41,581 nt of DNA from Gammaproteobacteria bacterium (GCA_022600935.1 JAHZJL010000283.1:1-41581), one strand, 5' to 3'; shown: positions 25,079 to 34,184, counted from the stretch's first letter. The notes: generated by a model from the sequence alone, not told the origin. Made by a program: numbers and translations.

Positions 25079-27073
25079 CTAATTTAACAGACAATTGGAA
25101 TTGACGATACCTTCAGAGTTAATACAAATGTCTGGTAAATCATCGAAGCTACCCTCAAAATTGTTAATAAACAGACTGCCAATAAGCGAGTCATTAATAG
25201 TGATGATTTGGTCATTAAATTTTAAATGATTGACTGTAGAATTTTTCACTGTTCCAGAGTCGCTGAATCCAGCTCTGTTAACCAGGCTTAGTGAGCCATT
25301 AACAACAGACCTGATAACAAAGTTCACGAGTGAGGCATCACCAAGAACATGGGAGTCCTGTAGAAAGACTCCATTGCCGGAAGCGCTGCCTAATGTTGAA
25401 AATAAATTAGGTGTCACTCCACCGTCAGGTGTTCCAAATCCAGTCACTGCACCGTCAACTGTGACATGCCTGAGTATGACAAATGATCCGCTATTGGTTA
25501 CAGAACCAAGTTGTGCATTGAAAATCTCCGCGAAACCTACATGTTGCTCAGTAAAATTATCGGCTTTCGTTGTAAACGATTCGATTGTTGCGCCATTACC
25601 ATAAATTTTAACAGTTGGTTTGGAAATGCCGGGACGATCAGCTGGCGTTGGTCGCTGTAACGGAAAGCGAGCATGATCGACTGCCGGATGGTTGCTATTG
25701 CTTTCAAGCACGATCAGAGCATGATTCGGATTGGTTGATTCACATCCGCCAACTTGTTTGACCAGATTGGCAGCATTCAGAGCCTCTTGTAATGTGCAGT
25801 TTGTGCTATCGACTTCGATGATATTGCGATTACCGAGTTGGGTTGGCAAATCTCTTGTGACATTAGAGCCCGGGCTTGTTACCCGAATTAATTGTCCAAA
25901 TCGACAACCTTCGCAATTGACTTCATATGTTCCAGTCGGTAAATCCGTAAATTCATAGTCACCATTAGGATTTGATGCGACATGGCGTTGAAACATCCCA
26001 ATTGCCTCAACATCACGATCAAATGACCCTGGTTGAATTGACACGACTGTGCGAATGCCCTCATTGTTATCTATGATGCGATTGTTGTTATTGTCGATCC
26101 AGATACACCCGTTGATGGTCCCGCCGCTTTGAGTACCATCTCCAGCCAGACCCATATCATAGTTTGCTGTTTGCTGACCTGAAACAATAATGTCTTCTGT
26201 AACACAACTGGTGAAGCCAAAGTCGTTGTCAATAGTGTCATCGTCTCCAACATTTGCAGGAGAAATGAACAAGCCAATGTTTCTGTAGATCTGGCTAATG
26301 CAAAGGTGGTAGACCCCGTCAGCAAGATTTGTAAATTTGTAATGACCATTACGGCTTTCGTTCAGTTCAATAAGCTCAACGACAGCATATTCCGCATCAT
26401 ATAATTCAACAATTGGAGGGGTTCCAAAACCAGGAATAATTTGTCCAAACCCGGATTCATTGTTGTCATGAAATCCATTACCATTACTGTCGAGCCAGAC
26501 AAGGCCACCGATGGTATTACCTGTGCCGGGATCAGTTGGCTCGGAAGGGTTGACTGGGTCAGTTGGGATAATGGGATCATCAGGGTCAACAGGTGTGTCG
26601 GAGCTACCCGCTAGCCCGAGATCGCGTGTTATACGCTGACCGTCAGAAACACGAATATCATACGAGCAAGGTGAAAAATCACAATCACTGTCTATGCTGT
26701 CATCACCAGCATTTGGTTCTGTGACGTGCAATCCCAATTCCAGGAATTCATTGCTGACGCAGAGGTAATAAACCCCATCGGCAAGATTTTCAAAGCGAAA
26801 TTGTCCTTCACTGTCTTCGTCAAGAAAAATCAAATCAATCAACTCTATGCTCCCTTCTGGATATAGGGCGATATTCGGTGCGCCAAAATCAGGTACAGTT
26901 TGAGCGAAAAGACTTTCATTGGCATCCTGAAGGCCGTTACCGTTATCATCCAGCCAAACCAGGCCATTAATTTCACCGGATTGAACAGGACTGGTGATTG
27001 CACTGATATTCAATAGTAAGATGAAAATAAACAGATGTCTGGAAGAGTGTTTACCGTTGAATATGGTTTTCAT
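25079..27073 (-). CDS. Secreted protein with three SdrD-B-like domains
   Basis: 664 aa. Signal peptide with hydrophobic HLFIFILLLNISAI and likely cleavage near residue 32 (VQS-GEI). Three repeats each begin with a Ca-binding-like SdrD B motif: GLVWLDDNGNGLQDANE (37-53), GLVWLDSNGNGFHDNNE (about 190) and GCIWIDNNNNRIIDNNE (about 320). A PT/D-rich linker separates the first two. The C-terminal 250 residues look beta-rich and repetitive (beta-helix-like) and end in a Cys-containing tail. No sorting signal, autotransporter or type IX domain is recognised. Similar B-repeat proteins are adhesins or surface proteins; the role here is unknown. Confidence 0.75.
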   Translation of the reverse strand: MKTIFNGKHSSRHLFIFILLLNISAITSPVQSGEINGLVWLDDNGNGLQDANESLFAQTVPDFGAPNIALYPEGSIELIDLIFLDEDSEGQFRFENLADGVYYLCVSNEFLELGLHVTEPNAGDDSIDSDCDFSPCSYDIRVSDGQRITRDLGLAGSSDTPVDPDDPIIPTDPVNPSEPTDPGTGNTIGGLVWLDSNGNGFHDNNESGFGQIIPGFGTPPIVELYDAEYAVVELIELNESRNGHYKFTNLADGVYHLCISQIYRNIGLFISPANVGDDDTIDNDFGFTSCVTEDIIVSGQQTANYDMGLAGDGTQSGGTINGCIWIDNNNNRIIDNNEGIRTVVSIQPGSFDRDVEAIGMFQRHVASNPNGDYEFTDLPTGTYEVNCEGCRFGQLIRVTSPGSNVTRDLPTQLGNRNIIEVDSTNCTLQEALNAANLVKQVGGCESTNPNHALIVLESNSNHPAVDHARFPLQRPTPADRPGISKPTVKIYGNGATIESFTTKADNFTEQHVGFAEIFNAQLGSVTNSGSFVILRHVTVDGAVTGFGTPDGGVTPNLFSTLGSASGNGVFLQDSHVLGDASLVNFVIRSVVNGSLSLVNRAGFSDSGTVKNSTVNHLKFNDQIITINDSLIGSLFINNFEGSFDDLPDICINSEGIVNSNCLLN

Positions 27074-27258
27074 GGTGTTTTCTCAGCTCGTTAGAGTATT
27101 TAAAGTCACGGATTCAGGGTTTAAGTCTGAATACTGGATCAAGAGCTTATGAATAGCCTCTGTTTGAGTGTGTACCAAAGTCTTAATGCAGTATCTATTT
27201 GGTCATCAGTCCATGTAAAATAGCCGCAACATTTTACTTTGAGGAGATTCATTTAATC

Positions 27259-28680
27259 ATGACCAGACAATCCGAATTACATGCTGAGGTTCTTGTTATT
27301 GGCGGTGGCCCAGGTGGTTATACTGCCGCATTTCGTGCGGCTGATCTTGGCAAGCAAGTTGTGTTGGTCGAGCGTTTTCCTGTATTGGGAGGGGTGTGCC
27401 TGAATGTCGGCTGTATACCTTCCAAAGCCTTGTTGCATTCAGCGCAGGTGATTCATGAATCGCAGGAAATCGCTAAAGCAGGGATTGTATTTCAGCCGCC
27501 AAAACTGGAGTTTGACAACATTCGTGATCACAAAAACAAGACTGTTCGTACCTTGACGGGAGGCTTGGAAAAACTGGCTAAAGTGCGCAATGTCACTGTT
27601 GTGACCGGAGAAGCAACCTTTGCCTCAGATAAAACAGTTGCCATTTCAGGCTCTGACGAAGTCAAGACCATACGTTTTGACAATGCAATCATTGCAGCAG
27701 GTTCGCGCCCGTCATCACTTCCTGGTATTGACATGGGCAACCCCAGAATCATGGATTCAACCGATGCTCTTAAGCTGGAAGATATTCCCAAAAAACTGTT
27801 GATTATCGGCGGTGGGATCATTGGGCTGGAAATGGCGACCGTGTATCATGCTTTCGGGTCGGAAATTACTATTGTCGAGTATATGGATCAGCTGATTCCA
27901 GGCTGCGATGCAGATCTGGTTAGGCCATTACACCTGATGTTGAAACGGCAATACAAAAATATTTACCTGAATACCAAGGTGACAGAAGTCAAGAGCCTGG
28001 CTAAATCGGTTAAAGTGAGTTTTGAGGGTGAAAACGCACCCGATACTGAAAGTTTCGATAAAGTGTTGGTTGCAGTCGGGCGCCGGCCAAATGGAGACAG
28101 AATCGATGCGGGCAAAGCAGGGTTAGCTGTTGATGAACGTGGTTTTATCACGGTGAATGACAAACAGCAGACCAATGTTAACAACATCTATGCGATTGGC
28201 GATATTACCGGTAATCCGATGCTGGCGCATAAAGCAACCCATGAAGGTAAAGTGGCTGCTGAAGTTATTGCCGGGATGCCGGTTGCGTTTGAAGCGAAAA
28301 CAATACCCTCTGTTGCCTATACCGATCCTGAAATTGCCTGGATGGGCGTTACAGAGACTGAGGCCAAATCTCAGGATATGGAATACGACGCAGCGACGTT
28401 TCCGTGGGCAGCCAGTGGCCGTGCCATCGGCATTAATCGCAAGGAAGGTCTGACCAAGCTGTTATTCGACAAGCAATCAGGGCGCATTATCGGTGCCGGA
28501 ATTGTTGGCCCGAATGCTGGCGAACTCATTGCGGAGACTGTGCTGGCTCTGGAAATGGGTGCCGATGCAGAAGATATTGGTTTATCCATACACCCGCATC
28601 CAACGTTGTCAGAGAGTGTTGCGTTTGCAGCTGAGATGGCAACCGGAACCATTACTGATCTTTATCATCCAAAGAAATAG
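27259..28680 (+). CDS. lpdA: Dihydrolipoyl dehydrogenase (E3)
   Basis: FAD enzyme that reoxidises the lipoyl groups of pyruvate and 2-oxoglutarate dehydrogenases with NAD+. Seen: FAD motif VIGGGPGGYTAAFRAADLG, redox disulfide GGVCLNVGCIPSKALLH, NAD motif IIGGGIIGLEMATVY, IYAIGDITG, and the C-terminal active-site HPHPTLSE. ATG at 27259 gives 473 aa, matching E. coli Lpd; GAGGAG lies 13 nt upstream. The longer frame from 27199 lacks any signal or homology. Separated from aceEF by a 6-kb block. Confidence 0.96.
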   Translation: MTRQSELHAEVLVIGGGPGGYTAAFRAADLGKQVVLVERFPVLGGVCLNVGCIPSKALLHSAQVIHESQEIAKAGIVFQPPKLEFDNIRDHKNKTVRTLTGGLEKLAKVRNVTVVTGEATFASDKTVAISGSDEVKTIRFDNAIIAAGSRPSSLPGIDMGNPRIMDSTDALKLEDIPKKLLIIGGGIIGLEMATVYHAFGSEITIVEYMDQLIPGCDADLVRPLHLMLKRQYKNIYLNTKVTEVKSLAKSVKVSFEGENAPDTESFDKVLVAVGRRPNGDRIDAGKAGLAVDERGFITVNDKQQTNVNNIYAIGDITGNPMLAHKATHEGKVAAEVIAGMPVAFEAKTIPSVAYTDPEIAWMGVTETEAKSQDMEYDAATFPWAASGRAIGINRKEGLTKLLFDKQSGRIIGAGIVGPNAGELIAETVLALEMGADAEDIGLSIHPHPTLSESVAFAAEMATGTITDLYHPKK

Positions 28681-28705
28681 TTTTTCACTTTAAGCAGGAA
28701 TCCCA

Positions 28706-29448
28706 GTGTTATTAACAGCGCAGGCTCGGCAACGCTTCATACGTTTTGTCTTGATGTTTGGACTGATGCTGCTGGCGTCTGCAGTACCTATAAAGACCGT
28801 GTTGCTCCGGTTCCATTACCTGCTTTACAGGCCAATCACGTTGAGGTGGGCGGCGTGCTGATCAGTGCCAATGCCTATGTCGATGATGATCAGGCTCATG
28901 CTGCGCTTGGTTTCGATGCACGTGATGCTGGTTTGATTCCGGTGCGCTTTGTGATTGATAATCAAAGTCAGGACAAGGTTCGTGTATTGCCAGGCCAGAC
29001 TTTTCTGATCGATAATCAGGGACAGGCATGGCCCTTACTCAGTGCCGAGCAAGCCTATGAACGTGTTAAACAAAGGGTTTAAATCGCTGAGACATTCGAA
29101 GGTGCGATAACCCCATCGATTCTCGCCGGAGCTTCAGGTGCAGTGGCTGGTTTTGCAATCGGTGTCCTGTCAGGTGGAAATATTGCCAAAATCATGGGTA
29201 AAGGTGCAGCAGTCGGCGCCGGGATCGGGGCAGTAGCTGGCAGTGCCAAACGATATTCCGAGCTGGATCAGGAGCTGAGAACCGACTTATACCGAAAATC
29301 ATTGCAAAACCGCCCGGTACGACCAGCAGAGCTGGCGTATGGATACTTGTTTTTCCCTGGCTTTCGTGATGAATCTGATTCGGCCAGCGCACTGCGATTA
29401 AGTATCAGGGCAGGAGCTAATAATACACCAAGAGTGGTAAACCTGTAA
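28706..29448 (+). pseudogene. Lipoprotein gene broken by a frameshift and a stop
   Basis: GTG at 28706 (AGGA 6-7 nt upstream) opens a signal peptide, LMFGLMLLASA, in one frame; the mature protein continues in another from 28786 (TYKDRVAPVPLPAL...). Adding one T at 28784 would make GCA TGT ACC, i.e. a complete L-A-S-A-C lipobox joined to the mature frame. A TAA at 29080-29082 then interrupts the frame, which runs on without other stops to 29448. The product would be about 247 aa, with a glycine-zipper-like segment (AGASGAVAGFAIGVLSGG). Two lesions argue for a true pseudogene over a single sequencing error. Family not recognised. Confidence 0.75.
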
Positions 29449-29590
29449 TTGAATCAATCACACTGATCACTCGACTTGCCCGCAAGGTTTCCTGCTGATT
29501 TGGCATATCTTGAAAATATCACCAGCCGTTGTTTTTGCTAAGGAGCAATTAGGTTCAGCTATTCACAATTCTAACCAATGAGGGGTACTC

Positions 29591-30589
29591 ATGGTCAATA
29601 TCATTATTTTACTGCTTGTGGTGATTGCCGCATTGTTTGTTTATCTTGCCTGTCTGCCAGGCGATTACAAGGTGTCCCGCAGTATTACCGTGAATACCGA
29701 TATCCAATCGGTTTTCGATAAAATCCGTGATTTCAAAACCTGGCCGGCCTGGAGTCCGTGGCTGATGCACGAGCCGAAAACCAGGCTGGAATTTAGCGAA
29801 AATTACACTGAGGAAGGTGGATATTATGCCTGGGACGGCGAATATGTTGGTGCCGGAAAATTAACTCATGTTCAATTTCATGCGCCTGAGCAGATTAAAC
29901 AACGCCTGGAATTTACCCGGCCTTTCAAATCGGTTTGTGATGTCAGCTTTGATCTGAAACCACAAGAAAACGGGACCGCAATTACCTGGGTCATGCACGG
30001 TTCTATGCCGTTTCTGTTCAGGTTTATGACGAAAAAGACAGTGCAGATGATCGGCAAGGATTATGAGCTTGGTCTGGCGATGCTGGCCGGCCAACTGGCT
30101 CCTCAGGCGGAGCATCCGCGCATCAGCTTTGATGGCGAGCAAAGTTTGTCCGCGCAACCGGCATTGTGTCAATCATTTTCAGGATATCTGGCTGATATGC
30201 AAACAGCCATGAAAGAAGCCTATCCGGGGATGATGGACTATATCAATCAGAGAAATGGCAAACTATCAGGTCCCCCGTTAACTGTTTATCATCAGGTCAA
30301 TCTGAAAACCATGCATTTTACCTGTGATTTCGCTGTTCCTGTGGAGCAGTCAATCGATCCGGGGCAATATCAATTCAAGCAATTACCGGCAGGTGAATTT
30401 TACAAAGTCAGCTTGAAAGGAGATTACAGATTTTTGGAAATGGCCTGGTATTCCGCGTATAACCATTTACGGATGTTGAAAATCAAGTTTCACACCAAGC
30501 GACCGTCACTTGAAGTGTATATTAATAACCCGTCTGCTGCTGAGTCTACAAATCAATTGGTTACAGAGCTTTATGTTCCTTTGAAGTAA
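29591..30589 (+). CDS. SRPBCC-domain protein with C-terminal GyrI-like domain
   Basis: 332 aa. An N-terminal membrane anchor (residues 3-22), then a START/polyketide-cyclase-like SRPBCC domain (about 30-165: KVSRSITVNTDIQSVFDKIR, DFKTWPAWSPW) and a GyrI-like/AraC effector-binding type domain (about 180-332: PAGEFYKVSLKGDY, ending in TELYVPLK). Both folds bind small hydrophobic ligands. The combination is known as an uncharacterised family; ligand unknown. It has its own T-run hairpin terminator at 30663. GAGGGG precedes the ATG. Confidence 0.8.
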   Translation: MVNIIILLLVVIAALFVYLACLPGDYKVSRSITVNTDIQSVFDKIRDFKTWPAWSPWLMHEPKTRLEFSENYTEEGGYYAWDGEYVGAGKLTHVQFHAPEQIKQRLEFTRPFKSVCDVSFDLKPQENGTAITWVMHGSMPFLFRFMTKKTVQMIGKDYELGLAMLAGQLAPQAEHPRISFDGEQSLSAQPALCQSFSGYLADMQTAMKEAYPGMMDYINQRNGKLSGPPLTVYHQVNLKTMHFTCDFAVPVEQSIDPGQYQFKQLPAGEFYKVSLKGDYRFLEMAWYSAYNHLRMLKIKFHTKRPSLEVYINNPSAAESTNQLVTELYVPLK

Positions 30590-30662
30590 GCTTCTAAGAC
30601 TGTTATTTGGTGGTCTCAATGAATGAGGCGTCACAAATGCACAAATAGCTGATAAAGTCAAT

Positions 30663-30685
30663 TGTGAATAATTCACAGATTTTTT
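30663..30685 (+). terminator. Rho-independent terminator of the SRPBCC gene
   Basis: TGTGAA (30663-30668) and TTCACA (30672-30677) close on TAA and are followed by GA and six T. Confidence 0.55.
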
Positions 30686-30713
30686 GTTAAAACGTCAGTA
30701 ATCTTACCCAGCA

Positions 30714-30741
30714 TGTTCTGAAATTGTTGATGTTCAGAACA
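30714..30741. other. 9-bp inverted repeat upstream of the small-RNA candidate
   Basis: TGTTCTGAA (30714-30722) and TTCAGAACA (30733-30741) are perfect complements 10 nt apart. No T-run follows. The spacing suits an operator for a dimeric regulator or an RNA hairpin. Confidence 0.45.
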
Positions 30742-30784
30742 TTATTGTTGAGTAGGATTGCCATATCAGATGTCGGATGTGGTG

Positions 30785-30932
30785 CTCAGCAATTCTATGC
30801 CGCCTTGCGGTCACCGGCACCTTGTCGGATGACTGCTACTTGCACCTCCCGATTGTGCGATGTGTTGTAAGGTGTTTGAGCTTGAAGAAACATCCATGAA
30901 CCGTTTCTTACCACCTTGCAACACAGTTTTTT
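30785..30932 (+). ncRNA. Candidate small RNA with C/U-rich loops and terminator
   Basis: A run of hairpins in a gene-free stretch. (1) CCGC/GCGG around CTT (30800-30810). (2) CCGGCA/TGTCGG around CCT (30814-30828). (3) TTGCAC/GTGCGA around CTCCCGATT (30840-30860). (4) A 14-bp terminator stem TGTGTTGTAAGGTG (30861-30874) with CACCTTGCAACACA (30912-30925), one G-T pair, holding an inner AAGAAAC/GTTTCTT stem, then six T (30927-30932). CCTTG occurs three times and CTCCC once, resembling anti-Shine-Dalgarno motifs of trans-acting RNAs. No clear promoter was found, so it could be the 3' part of a longer transcript. The 5' end is a guess. Confidence 0.5.
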
Positions 30933-30945
30933 CTCCAATAACTGA

Positions 30946-31338
30946 CTAATTTGATTCCTGCTTAAAGCGATGGATTTGTCGGCGCTGTTTTTTACTGGGC
31001 CGCTCGTTTTGGACGGGAAAAAATGCTTTTTCCTGTTTGCGGACGGCAATCTGATCCTGACGTTTTTGTATGCTTTGCTCGGATTCACTATATAACTGAG
31101 CAGCTTCTGAGGCTGGCCGACGTTGCTTGGTTAATGCCAGAATTTCCAGATCCCATTGATAAGGCTCTTTGACAATCTCCAGTTTGGAGCCGACCTTGAT
31201 TTCCTTGCCTGGCTTGGTGCGTTGACCGTTTAAATGAATTTTACCACCGATTATCGCTTCCGCAGCCAGTTTGCGGGTTTTGAAAAATCGTGCAGCCCAA
31301 AGCCATTTATCGAGTCGTTGAGATTCTATGTCTGACAT
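30946..31338 (-). CDS. hslR: Heat shock protein 15 (ribosome-associated S4-domain protein)
   Basis: Binds stalled 50S subunits carrying peptidyl-tRNA and helps recycle them (known for E. coli Hsp15). 130 aa against 133 in E. coli. The S4 domain is at the N-terminus: RLDKWLWAARFFKTRKLA at about 8-25, then GGKIHLNGQRTKPGKEI. The C-terminus is a basic helix (PSKKQRRQIHRFKQESN). The gene ends 13 nt beyond the terminator of the convergent small-RNA candidate. Confidence 0.93.
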   Translation of the reverse strand: MSDIESQRLDKWLWAARFFKTRKLAAEAIIGGKIHLNGQRTKPGKEIKVGSKLEIVKEPYQWDLEILALTKQRRPASEAAQLYSESEQSIQKRQDQIAVRKQEKAFFPVQNERPSKKQRRQIHRFKQESN

Positions 31339-31885
31339 GGTATTCCTCTCGTGGTTTCCAATTTGGTTGACGGCAATACAAATAGTTTAAATGAGTTTGA
31401 CAGCAAGGAATTCAGAAAGTCAAAACATCTGTGTGTTGCCATACCAAGACAGGTGCCAAGTGTTGACCTGGAAAAATTGTCATGTTTTCAGACAATTATT
31501 TATTAACCAGGGTCTTTTATTTTTGGTTGTCTGTTCGTTGTGCTTCACGGTAGCGATAACCTGTCTGTCGACACCCATTCAAGCCCCCGATATAAAAAAG
31601 ACAGCAATTGGTAAGTCTTTGATATAATGAAACTATCCAAATCAGGGATTGGCAGGATGAGATGATTCATCAGGTTGAGTAATACCATCAACTTCAATAT
31701 CAGTCGCTTTGTCAGTGTATTTGAGTGCCTGACAGTTTAATGCAACTAACTGATTATATTAAGCAAGTATTATCGTCAACAGCTGAAATGAACGATCAGG
31801 ATGGATCATCGGTTTTTTTCAATATTGTTTTTTTGTCTCAACCTCGTTTTAAACACACACCGTATTAGTTTCGGAGAGCAGTCAT
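31339..31885. other. Intergenic region hslR to DUF6394-like gene
   Basis: 547 nt. A 78-codon frame at 31391-31627 contains one hydrophobic stretch but no ribosome site and no recognisable family; I do not call it a gene. The rest is AT-rich. GGAG at about 31874 is the ribosome site of the next gene. No strong hairpin was seen. Confidence 0.4.
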
Positions 31886-32269
31886 ATGAATTTTGATAAA
31901 GTGATTTTTGGCTTCTTTATCATCCTGGCATTAACCCTGAATTTCGGGTTTTTTCTGGGTGAATATGAAAATCCGGAACATCATCGTTCTTATGAGTTTT
32001 TTGGTGTTATCGTTGTCAATTTTATCGCAACGCTGTTAAAGCTTGGAGACCGTTCTCAAATTGGCGCTATTCTGCTGGCGTCGAGCCTGGTTGCTGATTT
32101 ACAGTTAATCGCTGCCGCAGTTTACTGGGGAGTTGCGGTACATGTAAATGAAACCGGACTAACGCCGGAAGTAATGAGCAGTATTGTGTCACTGAGTGGC
32201 GGTGCTTTGCTCGCGAATATCATTTCTGTGATTATTCTGATTTCTGATACCTTGATGTCCAGACGTTAA
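31886..32269 (+). CDS. Small membrane protein, DUF6394-like
   Basis: 127 aa with four hydrophobic segments and the stretch NFGFFLGEYENPEHHRSYEFF followed by VNFIATLLKLGDRSQIGA and LLASSLVADLQLIAAAVYW. I remember this pattern as the DUF6394 family, often next to K+ channel genes; function unknown. It ends 7 nt before the channel gene, so the two are probably an operon and may act together at the inner membrane. GGAG upstream supports the ATG. Confidence 0.75.
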   Translation: MNFDKVIFGFFIILALTLNFGFFLGEYENPEHHRSYEFFGVIVVNFIATLLKLGDRSQIGAILLASSLVADLQLIAAAVYWGVAVHVNETGLTPEVMSSIVSLSGGALLANIISVIILISDTLMSRR

Positions 32270-32276
32270 TCCACTC

Positions 32277-34046
32277 ATGCCAGCAGTCGAAATCAACCGG
32301 GTCAGTTTTCTGGTTCTGCGCGAATTGCGCAGACCCATTATGGTCTTGTTGCTGGTCTATGCATTTTCCATCATCGTCATAACTTACACACCGGGACCGG
32401 TGATTGATGGAAAAACGCATCATATGAGTATTTTCCATGCGATTTATTTTGTCACCTATACTGTGACAACAACCGGATTTGGCGAAATCCCAGGTGAATT
32501 CAGTGATGCCCAGCGTCTGGTCGCAATGGTGATCTTGTATGTCGGGGTCATTGCCTGGTTATACTCGATCGGTGCGATTATCCATTTGATGCAGAATGAG
32601 CATTTTCAGAATGCGCTGAAAGAGCATATTTTTATCAATGAAGTCAATCGCTTGTCCAGTGGTTTTGTGATTATTTGCGGATTTGGTGATACCGGCAGTT
32701 TACTGGCCAGAGGGCTGAGCGACAACTATATCTCCGGTGTCGTCATCGAAGCCAACCCGGATCGAATCAAAGCCCTGGCATTACGCGATTACCGTGTTGC
32801 CATGCCTGGCTTGTGCGCAGATGCAAGCATTCCCAAACACTTGCTGGAAGCTGGTATCCGAAGCCCGAACTGTGATGCTATTGTCACTGTGACCAATGAT
32901 GAGGAAGTGAATCTACGCATCGCGGTACTGGCGAGACTGTTGAATCCCGATCTGCATATCATTGCCCGCTCCAAAGTTGAGGTGTATGAAGAAATGCTCG
33001 CCTCACTGACTGACCATGTGGCGGTCATTGACCCGTTCAAGACATTTGCCGACGGGTTGATGATGTCGATTTACAATCCGGTGATGTATGCTCTTGATCA
33101 ATGGCTTGTTGGTGCCAGAGGCGCATCACTGAAAAAAGCCGTGTGCCCACCGCGGGGAGCCTGGGTGATTTGCGGCTATGGGCATATGGGGCATGAAATT
33201 CATCGTGTATTCGATGAGCATGATATTCCCACTGTGATTATCGATTCTGAAATCAATGATGTTGATGCGATTCCCAATCTGATCAACGGACGCCCGACGG
33301 AGCGCACATTACGCCGTGCAGGTGTAGATAAAGCTGCGGGCATTGTTTCTGCAACTGCCGATGACGGTCATAATCTGGCCATACTGGTCAACGCCAGAAC
33401 CATCAATAACAGTCTGTTTTCCGTTGTGCGTCAGAATCTGCATCAGAATGAAGTGGCTTTCAGCGCGGCAGATGCAGACATTATTATGCAGCCTTCACTG
33501 GTTACAGCACGGCGCATTCTGTTCCGTCTGATTGCACCGATGCTGAATGAACTGCAGGAATATCTTCATGAACGTAACCAGGAAGACAGTGAATATATCA
33601 ATCGCCTGATTGAGCATTTAAGCAGTGTCGTTGGTTACAAAACGCCACATATGGTGACCATCACTCTGACCCGGCAAGATGCACCTGCGCTGATCCATTA
33701 TCTCAATGTGAAGCAGGTGCAGGTTACCCTGGATGATTTGTTGCGTGATCCGAGAATGCGGGACGAGCATTTAACGACATTGCCTCTGGTTATTCACTCA
33801 GGACAGGAATCCATTATCCTGCCGGACCTGAGTTACCAGGTTAAGGAAAATGACAAGATATTGTTATGCGGACGCAGTGCAGCGCATCGATTATTGAATG
33901 CCAGTCTCAACAATCCCTATACGCTGTACTATTTGATTACCGGTCAGGACCAGACCCGTAGCTGGTTTTTGAAAGCAGTACCCAGATTGATCAATCAAAT
34001 CAAGCAGACTCTGTCCGGAACGAGTCGCTCAATTCAAAATGGGTAG
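32277..34046 (+). CDS. Potassium channel with two RCK/TrkA-N domains
   Basis: 589 aa. Two-TM pore module: TM1 about 20-37, pore helix and selectivity filter TTTGFGEI (64-71), TM2 about 81-105. Then a first RCK domain beginning VIICGFGDTGSLLARGL (about 131-147) and a second beginning VICGYGHMGHEIHRVF (about 298-313), each with a Rossmann GxGxxG for NAD(H)/ATP-type ligands, and TrkA-C-like regions near the end. The filter GFG instead of GYG is frequent in this branch. Likely ligand-gated K+ flux control. Co-transcribed with the DUF6394-like gene. Confidence 0.88.
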   Translation: MPAVEINRVSFLVLRELRRPIMVLLLVYAFSIIVITYTPGPVIDGKTHHMSIFHAIYFVTYTVTTTGFGEIPGEFSDAQRLVAMVILYVGVIAWLYSIGAIIHLMQNEHFQNALKEHIFINEVNRLSSGFVIICGFGDTGSLLARGLSDNYISGVVIEANPDRIKALALRDYRVAMPGLCADASIPKHLLEAGIRSPNCDAIVTVTNDEEVNLRIAVLARLLNPDLHIIARSKVEVYEEMLASLTDHVAVIDPFKTFADGLMMSIYNPVMYALDQWLVGARGASLKKAVCPPRGAWVICGYGHMGHEIHRVFDEHDIPTVIIDSEINDVDAIPNLINGRPTERTLRRAGVDKAAGIVSATADDGHNLAILVNARTINNSLFSVVRQNLHQNEVAFSAADADIIMQPSLVTARRILFRLIAPMLNELQEYLHERNQEDSEYINRLIEHLSSVVGYKTPHMVTITLTRQDAPALIHYLNVKQVQVTLDDLLRDPRMRDEHLTTLPLVIHSGQESIILPDLSYQVKENDKILLCGRSAAHRLLNASLNNPYTLYYLITGQDQTRSWFLKAVPRLINQIKQTLSGTSRSIQNG

Positions 34047-34110
34047 GGTGATCCATCTGAGCAGATAGTTCGATCGGCAAGCCATGCAAGAATAATCTTG
34101 TCGAGTCCGG

Positions 34111-34116
34111 TATAAT
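34111..34116 (+). promoter_or_regulatory. -10 element upstream of argG
   Basis: A perfect TATAAT lies 69 nt before the argG start. The -35 region (about 34088) is poor. No ARG-box palindrome was recognised. Confidence 0.35.
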
Positions 34117-34184
34117 CTCCCGTTTATTTTATCTGATCACTCGTATCGGGTTGATTACAGTTATTCGATTTATGCAGGTTTTAA

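Noticed and set aside
28846-29082. Independent 78-aa gene starting at GTG 28846
   Set aside because: Coding similarity of the frame extends upstream to 28786 and downstream past the TAA, so it is better read as part of the broken lipoprotein gene.
30795-31088. 97-codon minus-strand ORF overlapping hslR
   Set aside because: Shadow frame of hslR that runs through the hairpins of the small-RNA candidate.
31391-31627. 78-codon ORF with one hydrophobic stretch
   Set aside because: No ribosome site, no family resemblance, odd composition; I could not support it as a gene.
31700-31738. Possible third copy of the intergenic repeat (GTCGCTTT ... TGACAGTTT)
   Set aside because: Only two short matches and the spacing is off by about 6 nt; not distinguishable from chance.
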